From assembly GCA_000722615.1 (NCBI GenBank), contig JOKI01000020.1, positions 1 through 64,000 on the forward strand: a DNA stretch of 64,000 nt. Direction: 5' to 3'. The notes below the pieces were generated by a model that ran no database searches, had not been told where the DNA came from, and saw only the letters and a program-made list of their open reading frames with translations. Within the stretch, counting starts at the first letter, position 1. Each line of letters opens with the position of its first letter. The translations under genes and the position numbers were made by a program. This stretch comes from Pseudorhizobium pelagicum (GTDB lineage Bacteria > Pseudomonadota > Alphaproteobacteria > Rhizobiales > Rhizobiaceae). This document shows positions 15,538-23,364 of this stretch, piece after piece.

Positions 15538-17820
15538 TCAGGTGGTTCTGCCTTTCGCACCGATGGGAACGACCTTCGCCCCTCTCTTCAGGCTCTCCGA
15601 CAGTACCTTACCAAGGGCTTCTTCCGTGAATGGCTTTTGCACCTTGGGGTAGTCGGAGACTTCTGCCGGCACCTCTGCATACCCTGTGGCGACGATAATC
15701 GGCACCTCGGGCAATCTCACTCTTATTGCCGCCGCCAGTTGAGCGCCTGACATCCCCGGCATGGCGTAGTCCGTCACCACGCAGTGCAACGTCTCGGCCG
15801 CCTGCACGACTTCAAGTGCCTGAAGTGGCGACGTCGTCGCAATGACATCGGCTCCCATCTCCTCGAGCATCGACTGCGTGCTCCACAGAACGAGCGCATC
15901 ATCGTCGACGACAAGAACCCGGCACCCTTTCAGTAGTGACCTCCGATCATGAACCTGCAGCGGGGTTGCCTGTACGTCGATGCTTGCCCCCTCCTCTGCC
16001 ACCGGCAACCAGATTTCCATTGTCGTCCCGTGGCCTTTCTCGCTGCGGATGACCAGCGTCCCGCCTGACTGCTCAGCGAAACCTGCGACCATGGACAAGC
16101 CCAGTCCTGTGCCTTTTCCGATCTCTTTGGTGGTGAAGAACGGCTCCCTCGCTCGGATGAGCGTCTGCTCGTCCATCCCTTCCCCGTGATCGACAACTCT
16201 GAGACAGACGTAGTTCCCTGGAGCCAGGCCCTCGGGCTTGGTCACACCTGCTTCTGCAGAGACCGTGATGGTGCCCTGGCCGTCCATCGCATCGCGTGCA
16301 TTTACCGCCAAATTGAGCAAAGCCATCTCCAACTGGTTAGGGTCGGCAGTAACCTGCGGAAGTGAGAGAGGGAATTCGGTCTGAATCGTCATCCTCGGTC
16401 CGAGCGAGCGTTCCAGCAGATCCTGCATTCCCTTCACAAGTGTCGGAACCTCAAGGGCACGCGGTTCGAGGTTCTGGCGGCGTGCGAATGACAGCATTCT
16501 CTCGGTCAGCGCTGCTCCTCGGCGGGTTCCTTCCAAGGCATTGTCTACGAGGCCATGCAGACGTTCCTCAAAAGGAAGTCGCTTCTTCAGTATGCTCAGG
16601 CTGCCCATGATCACTGCCAAGAGATTGTTGAAGTCATGCGCGATCCCGCCCGTCAACTGGCCGACAGCTTCCATCTTCTGCGCCTGTCGAAGAGCAGCTT
16701 CGGTTCGCTTGCGGCCGGTCAGGTCGACCAGGCCGCCGACAGCCCACTTGAAGGCCCCACTGGCGTCGCGCTCTACAGTCGAGGTGGAGAGGACGTCTAG
16801 GAATTGACCGTCTTTGGTGACGAAGCGATACTCCTTCTCCCTGAGTTCTCCCTCCGCCAGCAGGCGCGGCCAGTCATCCTGGACACGCTGGCGCGCCGAT
16901 TCCTCGGCCATGAAATTGATCAGCGGTCGTCCGAGTACTTCGTCTCGCCCGTATTTCATGAGTGTCAGCCACTCGTCGCTGACTTCCTCAACCCGACCCA
17001 GCTCATCCAGCGCATGCAGCGGAAGCGGGGTGCGCCTGTACAGAGACCGGAACTGTTCCTCGCTGACTTTCAGCGCGCGGGCCTCGTTCTCGACCAGAAC
17101 TGCAAATCGCCGGTCGAACATGGCAGCGACAATCGCAGCCAGCAGGATAAGAAATGTGATCGCGGCCACGGACAACGCGAGACTGCTTTGGCTCACGACT
17201 GCCGAGGCGTTGGACCCGGCTGCCATATCGTGCGTTCCAATCGTGGCCGCCTGCATGCCGGCAAAATGCATGCCGGAGATGGCGAGCCCCATGAAACATG
17301 CCGCCGCTCCTTTTTCGACGAAGCGCGTGCTGCGAAACGCTAGCCACAGAGCCGCGATGGCTGCTCCGATAGCAACGAATACGGACACGGAGACCCAGAA
17401 GGCGTCATAGCTTAGCGTCGCCTGCATGCGCATCGCCGCCATGCCCATGTAGTGCATGGCAAGAATCCCGGCACCCATAACCAGTCCGCTAAGAACAAGT
17501 GCTACTGGTCCGGATTGGGGTCGACTGACGACAGCGAAGCCGCCTCCCGTCACGGCGATAGCGGTCGCCAAAGACAGAGCTGTCAGCGGCGGGTCATATG
17601 CTATCTCCATATTAGGCATGACGTAGGCCAGCATGGCAACGAAGTGCATCGACCATACTCCGCCGCCCATACAGACGGCGGCTGCCGCCAACCAGGCATA
17701 TGAGGCCGCCCGCGAGGTGGATGCCTTCACCCGTGTTGCGAGATCCAGTGCGGTGTAGGACGCCGCCACAGCGATCAGAATAGAAAGCGCCACCAGGATG
17801 AGATCGTGGGTGCCTGTCAT
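15538..17820 (-). CDS. MHYT-PAS hybrid sensor histidine kinase with receiver domain
   Basis: This 760-residue membrane sensor kinase begins with a seven-helix MHYT domain (about residues 5-240). It carries three M-H-(F/Y)-x-(A/G)-M motifs (MHFVAM, MHYMGM, MHFAGM), thought to bind copper and sense gases such as O2, CO or NO. A PAS/PAC domain (about 255-375) follows. Then come HisKA with phospho-acceptor H395 in GGIAHDFNNLL, an HATPase domain (N box NLAVNARDAM; G boxes DHGEGM and GKGTGLGLSM), and a C-terminal receiver with D684 and the KPF lysine. No separate response regulator adjoins it, so phosphate may stay in the receiver or pass to an unlinked partner. The gene is transcribed alone, leftward. 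Confidence 0.93.
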   Translation of the reverse strand: MTGTHDLILVALSILIAVAASYTALDLATRVKASTSRAASYAWLAAAAVCMGGGVWSMHFVAMLAYVMPNMEIAYDPPLTALSLATAIAVTGGGFAVVSRPQSGPVALVLSGLVMGAGILAMHYMGMAAMRMQATLSYDAFWVSVSVFVAIGAAIAALWLAFRSTRFVEKGAAACFMGLAISGMHFAGMQAATIGTHDMAAGSNASAVVSQSSLALSVAAITFLILLAAIVAAMFDRRFAVLVENEARALKVSEEQFRSLYRRTPLPLHALDELGRVEEVSDEWLTLMKYGRDEVLGRPLINFMAEESARQRVQDDWPRLLAEGELREKEYRFVTKDGQFLDVLSTSTVERDASGAFKWAVGGLVDLTGRKRTEAALRQAQKMEAVGQLTGGIAHDFNNLLAVIMGSLSILKKRLPFEERLHGLVDNALEGTRRGAALTERMLSFARRQNLEPRALEVPTLVKGMQDLLERSLGPRMTIQTEFPLSLPQVTADPNQLEMALLNLAVNARDAMDGQGTITVSAEAGVTKPEGLAPGNYVCLRVVDHGEGMDEQTLIRAREPFFTTKEIGKGTGLGLSMVAGFAEQSGGTLVIRSEKGHGTTMEIWLPVAEEGASIDVQATPLQVHDRRSLLKGCRVLVVDDDALVLWSTQSMLEEMGADVIATTSPLQALEVVQAAETLHCVVTDYAMPGMSGAQLAAAIRVRLPEVPIIVATGYAEVPAEVSDYPKVQKPFTEEALGKVLSESLKRGAKVVPIGAKGRTT

Positions 17821-17931
17821 TTTGGTCTCCAGCGAGGCCGTGCAGCATTAGCAGAGCCTGAAGATCGTCAGGAAGGCAAGTCAGACCTTTGCCCTGCTGG
17901 CCCTATATTCGAGGACAAACAGGAGTGCACC

Positions 17932-18064
17932 ATGAGCGAGGTCGAACCTACATCGCGCAGAAGAGGCTTTAAAGCGCGAGAAGAAAACTGAGCGCTTGCG
18001 GGCGCTGCGCATGGCGAAAGAGGATGTGCTACTCGCGGAGGCCAAGGCGCGAAAGCTGAAGTAG
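17932..18064 (+). pseudogene. Small Lys/Arg-rich ORF broken by a one-base frameshift
   Basis: AGGAG six bases before the ATG starts a peptide (MSEVEPTSRRRGF) that stops after 19 codons. Removing one G around 17964-17967 would let it continue ALKREKKTERLRALRMAKED and end at the TAG at 18062-18064, giving a 43-residue charged helical protein. The total length, 133 bases, is one over a multiple of three, as expected for a single insertion. It converges with the small gene at 18069-18254. It could be a pseudogene, a sequencing error or a programmed shift. Confidence 0.45.
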
Positions 18065-18068
18065 CCTT

Positions 18069-18254
18069 TTAATTGATCAAGGCCTTTAGCTGCTCCTCGT
18101 CCCGCACTCCCAGTTGGTATAGCTGAACGAGTTCGCTGGCGACCGCTCCTGCATCGGCCTTCTCGATGTTACGGATACCGCAGACTTCTTCGTAGACGTC
18201 TTGGAGCAACTGGAGGTCTTCGGGCGCGAAGGGGATGTTCTCTGATTCTGTCAT
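18069..18254 (-). CDS. Small PEDL-type hypothetical protein, 61 aa
   Basis: This is an acidic, helical, soluble protein related to the one encoded at 4592-4798. Shared features are PEDL..L..V.E..C at residues 11-25 and A..EL..L..LGV.D...L.AL at 38-59. The ATG at 18254 follows a weak purine-rich site; an open frame continues upstream, but the homology begins near this Met. It overlaps nothing and ends five bases from the converging small frame. Function unknown; paralogues within 14 kb suggest the family is maintained in this genome. Confidence 0.7.
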   Translation of the reverse strand: MTESENIPFAPEDLQLLQDVYEEVCGIRNIEKADAGAVASELVQLYQLGVRDEEQLKALIN

Positions 18255-18607
18255 TCGTCTAATATGCGGCGTGCCACATGAATCGTGGATGAATGGAAGT
18301 CGGAACGAGCGGCGGGTGCACGCCACAATGAGAAGATGTTGCCGCGCGTTCCGAGCGGCGGGGAGACGCCTGTTTGGAACTGCGGCGGGGCGGAGGAAAA
18401 TTCCGCTGAAGAACCAGGCGGCGCTGCACAACGGGTTCTGCTACGATGTCGGTCGCCTTGAGCAGGCAGATGCTGCCGTGCGTGAGCTCATCCAGCAGCG
18501 GCCTCGCAACAGTTCACGATCTCCCAAGTGTCAGACCTAAGTCCTAAGGCGGAACACAAGGAACCCGTCCGCGTTCACTGACCAGCCACAACCAAAAGGA
18601 GATGGTC
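18255..18607. other. Intergenic region
   Basis: No supported gene; frames present are antisense shadows or atypical. It should contain the promoters of the leftward small gene at 18254 and of the DUF1236 gene, whose AGGAG site is at its right edge. Confidence 0.4.
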
Positions 18608-19000
18608 ATGAATAAATTTATAGTATTGGGTGCATCAGTCGCAATGTTCGCCACCGGCGCAATGGCCCAGGAAAGCACTGTTAATGGTGCGGTCGGCGGC
18701 GCGGTCACAGGTGCAATTGTTGGTGGCCCCATCGGCGCCGCAGTCGGCGGCATCGTCGGCGCAGCAGCTGGGACGGCCATCGACCCGCCACCAGAGCGTG
18801 TCGTGACTTACGTCCGCGAACAGCCCATTCCGGCACAGCCTGTCATGGTCCAGCAAGAGATCTCAGTTGGTCAGCCGTTGCCGCAGACTGTCGTCCTGAC
18901 GCCTATTCCGGAATCCCCGTCCTACTCCTACGCGTACGTTAATGAGCGCCGTGTGATCGTGGATCCCCAGAACTACACGGTCATCCAGGTTCTCGACTGA
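18608..19000 (+). CDS. DUF1236 secreted protein
   Basis: A signal peptide (MNKFIVLGASVAMFATGAMA) precedes a Gly/Ala/Val-rich segment (GAVGGAVTGAIVGGPIGAAV) like the glycine-zipper regions of outer-membrane-associated proteins. The C-terminal part matches DUF1236: LPQTVVLTPIPES, then YVNERRVIVDPQNYTVIQVL. AGGAG is located for the ATG at 18608. Length, 130 residues, is usual for short members. It is monocistronic, with a terminator right after. DUF1236 proteins are exported and of unknown function, common in Hyphomicrobiales. Confidence 0.85.
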   Translation: MNKFIVLGASVAMFATGAMAQESTVNGAVGGAVTGAIVGGPIGAAVGGIVGAAAGTAIDPPPERVVTYVREQPIPAQPVMVQQEISVGQPLPQTVVLTPIPESPSYSYAYVNERRVIVDPQNYTVIQVLD

Positions 19001-19025
19001 TCCAAGTTTCGACCTATTACTGAAG

Positions 19026-19052
19026 GCCTGGTGCATTGCACCGGGCTTTTTC
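19026..19052 (+). terminator. Rho-independent terminator after DUF1236 gene
   Basis: A nine-base stem (GCCTGGTGC with GCACCGGGC, one G-T pair), a three-base loop and a run of six T follow the stop at 19000 by 26 bases. Confidence 0.88.
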
Positions 19053-19533
19053 ATTTGATGCCGCCTCTGTCCTTGAGGTACGACCACCAGGAGATGCTCC
19101 CCAGGCCACCACGCGGACGATAGGCGCTGCTCTGATAGGGGCAACCCAGATTGACGGTTGCGGTTAATTCGGCGTCGGCGTCATGGCAGAGAGGGGGAGC
19201 GCGCGGGTAACCCCCAGGCGCGTAGGTTCCGCGCCCTCCGCGCCGTGGAGAATCAGTTCCGGCGCGTTGGTCGAACTGACGATATAGGCGTGGGTTCCCG
19301 TATTGCTTGCTTCGTTCGATCGTGATGATGGGAGGCGACGCCGAAGCGTCGCCAATCTCGCCTCCTCGAACGGCATACCACCAGAGGACCCCTCCCAGGC
19401 CCTCATCTGCGACAATATGTCCGCTGTCAGATTTTACAAGAGGCTCTGTGGCCAATCGAACGCTTTCACAGCAACGGAAGAAGCCGCCCGACCTTTCGGC
19501 CGAGCGGCTGGATGTAATTCTCTGAGAAGGTGC
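19053..19533 (-). other. Possible relic of a small exported protein
   Basis: A minus-strand frame (19455 to 19051) contains two similar segments, GLGGVLWWYAVRGG near its start and GGLGSISWWSYLKDRGG at its end, with matching DNA blocks near 19350-19400 and 19065-19110. This suggests a duplicated short gene with a G-L-G-x-(I/V)-x-W-W-x-Y motif. There is no ribosome binding site, and the middle is not protein-like. I keep it as a low-confidence remnant; a second overlapping frame (19415 to 19164) is no better supported. Confidence 0.25.
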
Positions 19534-19818
19534 TTAGTTGCTTGGCGCTGGCGCGCTTGGTGCAGCGGCAGGAGCTGGCGAGGCAGCAGGGGCTGCTGTG
19601 CTCGGTGCGGCATCTGACGCTGGTGCGGCAGGGGCTGCTGTGCCTGCGGACGGAACGTTGACATTCACGTCCGTGCCGCCGCCACCACCATTGATGTTGA
19701 TGACACCCGTAAACATCAGCAACGCTCCAACGGCTATTACCGCAATTATAACAGCCACAGCCCATCCCGCGCTGCTGCTTCGGCCTGTATTGATCACTGT
19801 GGGTCCACGATCAGACAT
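19534..19818 (-). CDS. Small single-pass membrane protein with Ala/Pro-rich tail
   Basis: This 94-residue protein has a short polar N terminus, one strong membrane helix (AGWAVAVIIAVIAVGALLMF), a glycine-rich linker (INGGGGGTDVNVNVP) and a long Ala/Pro/Ser tail that would lie in the periplasm. GGAG precedes the ATG. Proteins of this design are frequent in rhizobia and are probably envelope-associated; no function is known. It is transcribed alone. Confidence 0.75.
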   Translation of the reverse strand: MSDRGPTVINTGRSSSAGWAVAVIIAVIAVGALLMFTGVININGGGGGTDVNVNVPSAGTAAPAAPASDAAPSTAAPAASPAPAAAPSAPAPSN

Positions 19819-20110
19819 TTTTTGTTCTCCGGGTTCGTTAGTGCCGGTGTAATGCAGGGATGGGGCACATGTTCCGTTCTACTTATTCTTGCATGCATCT
19901 GGTCTTAGTGGACGAAAGCCGCCGACGGCTTTGGCGTTCTCCACGTGGCGTTCCGCTGGCGAGGCGGGTGCCGCTTGACCACCTTTACAATTCTGTCAAC
20001 GACGGCCACGTGGCCTGAGGTTTGCTCATACTGAAGAAGGTGTGGGTGGAGTGCCGTCCCTTCAAGAGCCCGCTACTCAACCTAGAAAACCACGCCACCC
20101 AAATCGACGC
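19819..20110. other. Intergenic region
   Basis: No gene found. A seven-base inverted repeat (AAAGCCG / CGGCTTT) at about 19914-19931 could form a hairpin but lacks a T run on either strand. Confidence 0.35.
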
Positions 20111-20992
20111 CTACGAAGTGAAGTTTCTGCTTTCGTTGATCCGTTCAAGCCGCCTCTCAGCCGAACGTGCTCTCCGCCGGGCGGCGCGAAGTTCGTCAAT
20201 AGTAGGCTGCCACCAACTGCGACGCCGCTCCTCTTCGGCAGCTTCCATCCGTGCCGGCCAAGTTTGAACAAGTTCCTCCAGGGTCGGCGACCGCCATATG
20301 GCCCAGACATGCTCTTGTTTGGCATAGGCCTCGGCAACCTCTTCCGGATCTACGAGTTCGCCCGTGACCTCCGTGAGGACAACTATTCCGTAGCTGGCCG
20401 TGGCGACCGGCCTGTCCAAAGGAGGCAGGTTGTCGCTCGGCACCGGAAGGCGCCTCTTACGGCGCTCCAGAGCGCGGCGCCTCGCCTTCGCCTCCTCCTC
20501 GGTCCCCTTGCGTGCTTCGGCACGTTTCCGACGCTCCTCCGGCTCGCAACGCTTCGCGGCCTCCTCGATGGTTTCCCACCGGTGCTGCAGGTCGTCGTAG
20601 GAAGCATAAGGAACCTCCCAGACCTTCTCCTCGCTGTTCCAGCGCGCGAACGGGATCTTCCTCAGCTCCTCGACGACCGTCTTTGAGTACGGGGTCTTGA
20701 TGCGAAAGCCATGATCATAGACAGACAGGTACGGGCTGAGGATGGGTTCGAACTCAAAGGCATCGCGGCCGCGCTCCTCTTCGAACGGCCTCGTCCGGTT
20801 CGCTTGGGCCGCCAGCCATCGGTCGATGCGGCGTCGGGCCGTAGTGCCGGGAACCGTCCACGCCTGGAGCTGGTCGCTCCATCGAGCGCGGGGGAACGTT
20901 TCGCGGAACCGGGCTACGGTCATCCGGTCAAAGGGAAAGGACACCGCTTCCGGCATCGGCTCCTGTTCGTCTTCAGATACTTCGTCTCTCAT
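20111..20992 (-). CDS. Hypothetical protein with two HARP-like repeats
   Basis: This 293-residue soluble protein has two copies of a short fold near its N terminus. One is FPFDRMTVARFRETFPRARW..QLQAWTVPG (residues 18-51) and the other is GFRIKTPYSKTVVEELRKIP followed by FARWNSEEKVWEVP (about 92-130). Both resemble the HARP repeat of annealing helicases (hydrophobic-rich, ending W-x-V-P). A long Lys/Arg/Glu coiled-coil-like region follows, then a segment rich in Trp and Arg. The ATG at 20992 overlaps the stop of the upstream esterase as ATGA, fixing the start by coupling. Nearby Ku genes make a DNA-repair link tempting, but it is only inference. Confidence 0.6.
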   Translation of the reverse strand: MRDEVSEDEQEPMPEAVSFPFDRMTVARFRETFPRARWSDQLQAWTVPGTTARRRIDRWLAAQANRTRPFEEERGRDAFEFEPILSPYLSVYDHGFRIKTPYSKTVVEELRKIPFARWNSEEKVWEVPYASYDDLQHRWETIEEAAKRCEPEERRKRAEARKGTEEEAKARRRALERRKRRLPVPSDNLPPLDRPVATASYGIVVLTEVTGELVDPEEVAEAYAKQEHVWAIWRSPTLEELVQTWPARMEAAEEERRRSWWQPTIDELRAARRRARSAERRLERINESRNFTS

Positions 20993-21618
20993 GCCACCAA
21001 AACGTTTGGCGAAGTTGCAGGTTTCCAAGAGAGCGTCTTCTGCAGGAAGGTAAGCGCGCGGTCGGCACCTTTGGACGAGATTGTGTGACCGACAGTCGGC
21101 TGGAGTTCCAGTTCGACCTGGAAGCCGGCGGCGCTGAGTTGCCCAGCGGCGATGCTTGATGCAAACGCAGGTATGGTCCGATCATCCTCACCATGCACGA
21201 GCAGAACAGGCGTCCTGTTGCTCTCGGTGGAAACCGTGACGGGGGGCAGCAACCCAGCAAATGACACCAGAGCGCCCACCTGCCAGCGGCCCGAGGCGAC
21301 TGCGTCCAGGGACACAATGGCACCCTGCGAAACGCCGACGAACGCTACGCGATCCAACGACTTTTCGAACCCTTCCCTCATGACGATCTCGTTCACCGTG
21401 GCGTCGAAGGCTTTACGGGCGCGGCAGATCCTGTCCGGAGCGAGCGGATCCCCGTGAATGCTGAACCATTCGCGCCCGTACTGGTGGCGAAATGGCGCGT
21501 CGGGCACCACCAGCCGGGCGTCCGGCAGTGAGTCCTGGTAGGAGTTTGCGAGAGGCATGAGCTGCGCCGAGGATGCGCCGATGCCGTGGAAGAATATGAT
21601 GAGAGACTTGTCGTGCAT
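20989..21618 (-). CDS. Alpha/beta-hydrolase, carboxylesterase/YpfH type
   Basis: This 209-residue hydrolase of the phospholipase/carboxylesterase group begins with the oxyanion motif IIFFHGIGA. It contains the nucleophile elbow VGVSQGAIVSL, an Asp in LLVHGEDDRTIP and a His in VGHTISSKG, giving a complete Ser-Asp-His triad. Its length matches the small esterases of the family. An upstream open frame exists, but the ATG at 21618 begins the normal domain. The stop overlaps the next gene's ATG (ATGA), so the two are one operon. Substrate unknown, likely a short-chain or surface ester. Confidence 0.88.
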   Translation of the reverse strand: MHDKSLIIFFHGIGASSAQLMPLANSYQDSLPDARLVVPDAPFRHQYGREWFSIHGDPLAPDRICRARKAFDATVNEIVMREGFEKSLDRVAFVGVSQGAIVSLDAVASGRWQVGALVSFAGLLPPVTVSTESNRTPVLLVHGEDDRTIPAFASSIAAGQLSAAGFQVELELQPTVGHTISSKGADRALTFLQKTLSWKPATSPNVLVA

Positions 21619-21968
21619 GTTGATCCAAGGGTTCGGTGAACATCGTTGAGCGCGCTCGACCGCGGGGAGCGCCCTCACACCCCCCGCGCAAATCTCCGCA
21701 CGACGAGGGGGTCGGTGCGGAAGTCGCGTGCTTCGGGGCGGCATGATTTAGATGGTGCTTATGCAGGTGGACCACAAGATCGGCCTCCTCGTGCACCTCG
21801 CAACAGCGCCTGGTGGCGCAGGAGTCTCTAGTGCCGAGCGGGCCGGCCCAACCACGAACGTGAATCAGATGGGGTGATTGGGGTCTGCCCCGAGGGCGTG
21901 GCTGCTCCCTTCAAGATGTAGGAACGTGGTCCCTGTTGAGCGGCCACAAACATCAAGAGGAAGCAGCC
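21619..21968. other. Intergenic region with IS110 left flank
   Basis: Nothing recognisable as a gene. The right part (about 21865-21968) probably is the left end of the truncated IS110 element, which carries no terminal inverted repeats. A 41-codon plus-strand frame at about 21752 has no ribosome binding site. Confidence 0.4.
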
Positions 21969-22208
21969 ATGAAATACTATGCCGGAATGGACGTGTCTTT
22001 GGAAGAAACATCGATCTGTATCGTCGATGAGACGGGCCGGATCGCGAAAGAGTTCCGGGCGGCTAGTGACCCAGAAGCTCTGATCCTAGCGTTGGGCGAT
22101 ACTGGTTTGCAGATCGATCGCATTGGCTTGGAAGCATGCTCTTTGACGGCCTGGTTGCATGACGGGTTGCGGGGTGTGGGTCTGCCAGCTAATCGTGAAA
22201 CAGATTGA
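21969..22208 (+). pseudogene. N-terminal fragment of an IS110-family transposase
   Basis: The frame opens with the conserved IS110 DEDD-transposase start: MKYYAGMDVSLEETSICIVD, then ETGRI, and GLEACSLTAWLHDGL. The first catalytic Asp (D8) and the second acidic residue (the Glu of GLEACSLT) are visible. The match stops after GVGLPA, where reading continues NRETD and terminates, so only about 75 of some 340 residues remain. GAGGAAGC precedes the ATG. No right end is found before the ku gene. It marks a past insertion and deletion next to the Ku operon. Confidence 0.85.
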
Positions 22209-22451
22209 GACGCCTTGTCCTCCTGATCCCATCATGCGGCGGCCCCTGCGCCGACCGCGAAGAGAAGCGAGTGACCTCGCGGGGCGGTATGATCCGAAAT
22301 TTAACTGGGAGCAGCTTGACTTCAACGACCCCAATCAGAGAAGACTCTCAATTCCGTGCCTCAACCCATTGAAATTAGATTCATTTTGAGTCGGAACGAA
22401 TCACTTCGAATCCGATTGAGTCGCCGATCAGGTGATTCGGAGTACAGCGTA

Positions 22452-23354
22452 ATGGCAGGGCATCGGGCACAGTGGAAAGGCTTCATAAAGTTCGGTGAAG
22501 TGAGCTGCGGCGTCGGCCTCTACACGGCCGCCAGCACCTCCGACCGGCTCGCCTTCAACACCATCAACACGGCCACCGGCAACAGGGTGAACCGCGTCTT
22601 CATCGACAGCGAGACCGAAGAGACTGTTCCAAAGGAGGGTCAGACCAAGGGTTTCGAGGTCGAGAGCGGCCAGTACATCGTCATCGACCCCGAGGAGATC
22701 GCAGCGACCATCCCCCAGAGCAACAAGATGCTGGAGATCGAAGCCTTCATCCCGTGCCGCGAGGTGGACGACGTCTACTTCGACAAGCCCTACTATCTGG
22801 TGCCGGACAAGACCGGCGCCGACGCCTTCGTTGCTTTGCGCGAGGCGATGAGCAGATCCAAAGTCGCTGCCATCGCTCGGACGGTCCTCTTCCGCCGGAT
22901 GCGCAGCGTGTTGATCCGGACGCATGGCAAAGGGCTGATCGCGACTACGCTGAACTTCGACTACGAGGTACGTTCGAGTGTGAAGGCATTCGAGGACATG
23001 CCCAAGATGAAGATCGAGGGCGAGATGCTCGACCTCGCCAAGCACATCATCGGGACGAAGAAGGGCGAATTTGATCCGGCAACCTTCGACGACCGGTACG
23101 AGACGGCACTTGCGGAACTCGTCAAGGCGAAGATCGAGGGCAAGGCCCTGCCGAAGCGTAAGAAGATTGAGCCATCAAAGCCGAACGACCTGCTCGCGGC
23201 GCTGCGCGAGAGCGCGGGCCTAAAGAAGACAGAAGAAGAGAAGCCGAGACGGACAGCCGCCAATGCCAACGCTGGTGACGGGCGGCCACGCGCGGCGCGC
23301 GGGACGGCTGGGAAAGCTGCAGCAAAAGCCGCCCCGCAGCGCAAGGCCGGTTGA
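22452..23354 (+). CDS. ku: DNA end-binding protein Ku (first of tandem pair)
   Basis: This 300-residue bacterial Ku homodimer-type protein rings DNA ends for non-homologous end joining. It opens with AQWKGFIKFGEVSCGVGLYT, the conserved first strand, and carries the Ku core through residue 230 (IEAFIPCREVDDVYFDKPYY, then the helix around LREAMSRSKVAAIARTVLF). A Lys/Ala/Arg-rich tail (AAKAAPQRKAG) follows, of the sort that aids DNA loading and ligase recruitment. The ATG at 22452 has GGAG 11 bases upstream; upstream in-frame codons are not Ku-like. The second ku starts 10 bp downstream, so they are cotranscribed. Rhizobia often carry several ku genes. Confidence 0.95.
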   Translation: MAGHRAQWKGFIKFGEVSCGVGLYTAASTSDRLAFNTINTATGNRVNRVFIDSETEETVPKEGQTKGFEVESGQYIVIDPEEIAATIPQSNKMLEIEAFIPCREVDDVYFDKPYYLVPDKTGADAFVALREAMSRSKVAAIARTVLFRRMRSVLIRTHGKGLIATTLNFDYEVRSSVKAFEDMPKMKIEGEMLDLAKHIIGTKKGEFDPATFDDRYETALAELVKAKIEGKALPKRKKIEPSKPNDLLAALRESAGLKKTEEEKPRRTAANANAGDGRPRAARGTAGKAAAKAAPQRKAG

Positions 23355-23364
23355 GGAGATCGTC

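Noticed and set aside
19914..19931. AAAGCCG/CGGCTTT hairpin as terminator
   Set aside because: Stem is good but neither strand has a following T run, and no gene end lies close by.
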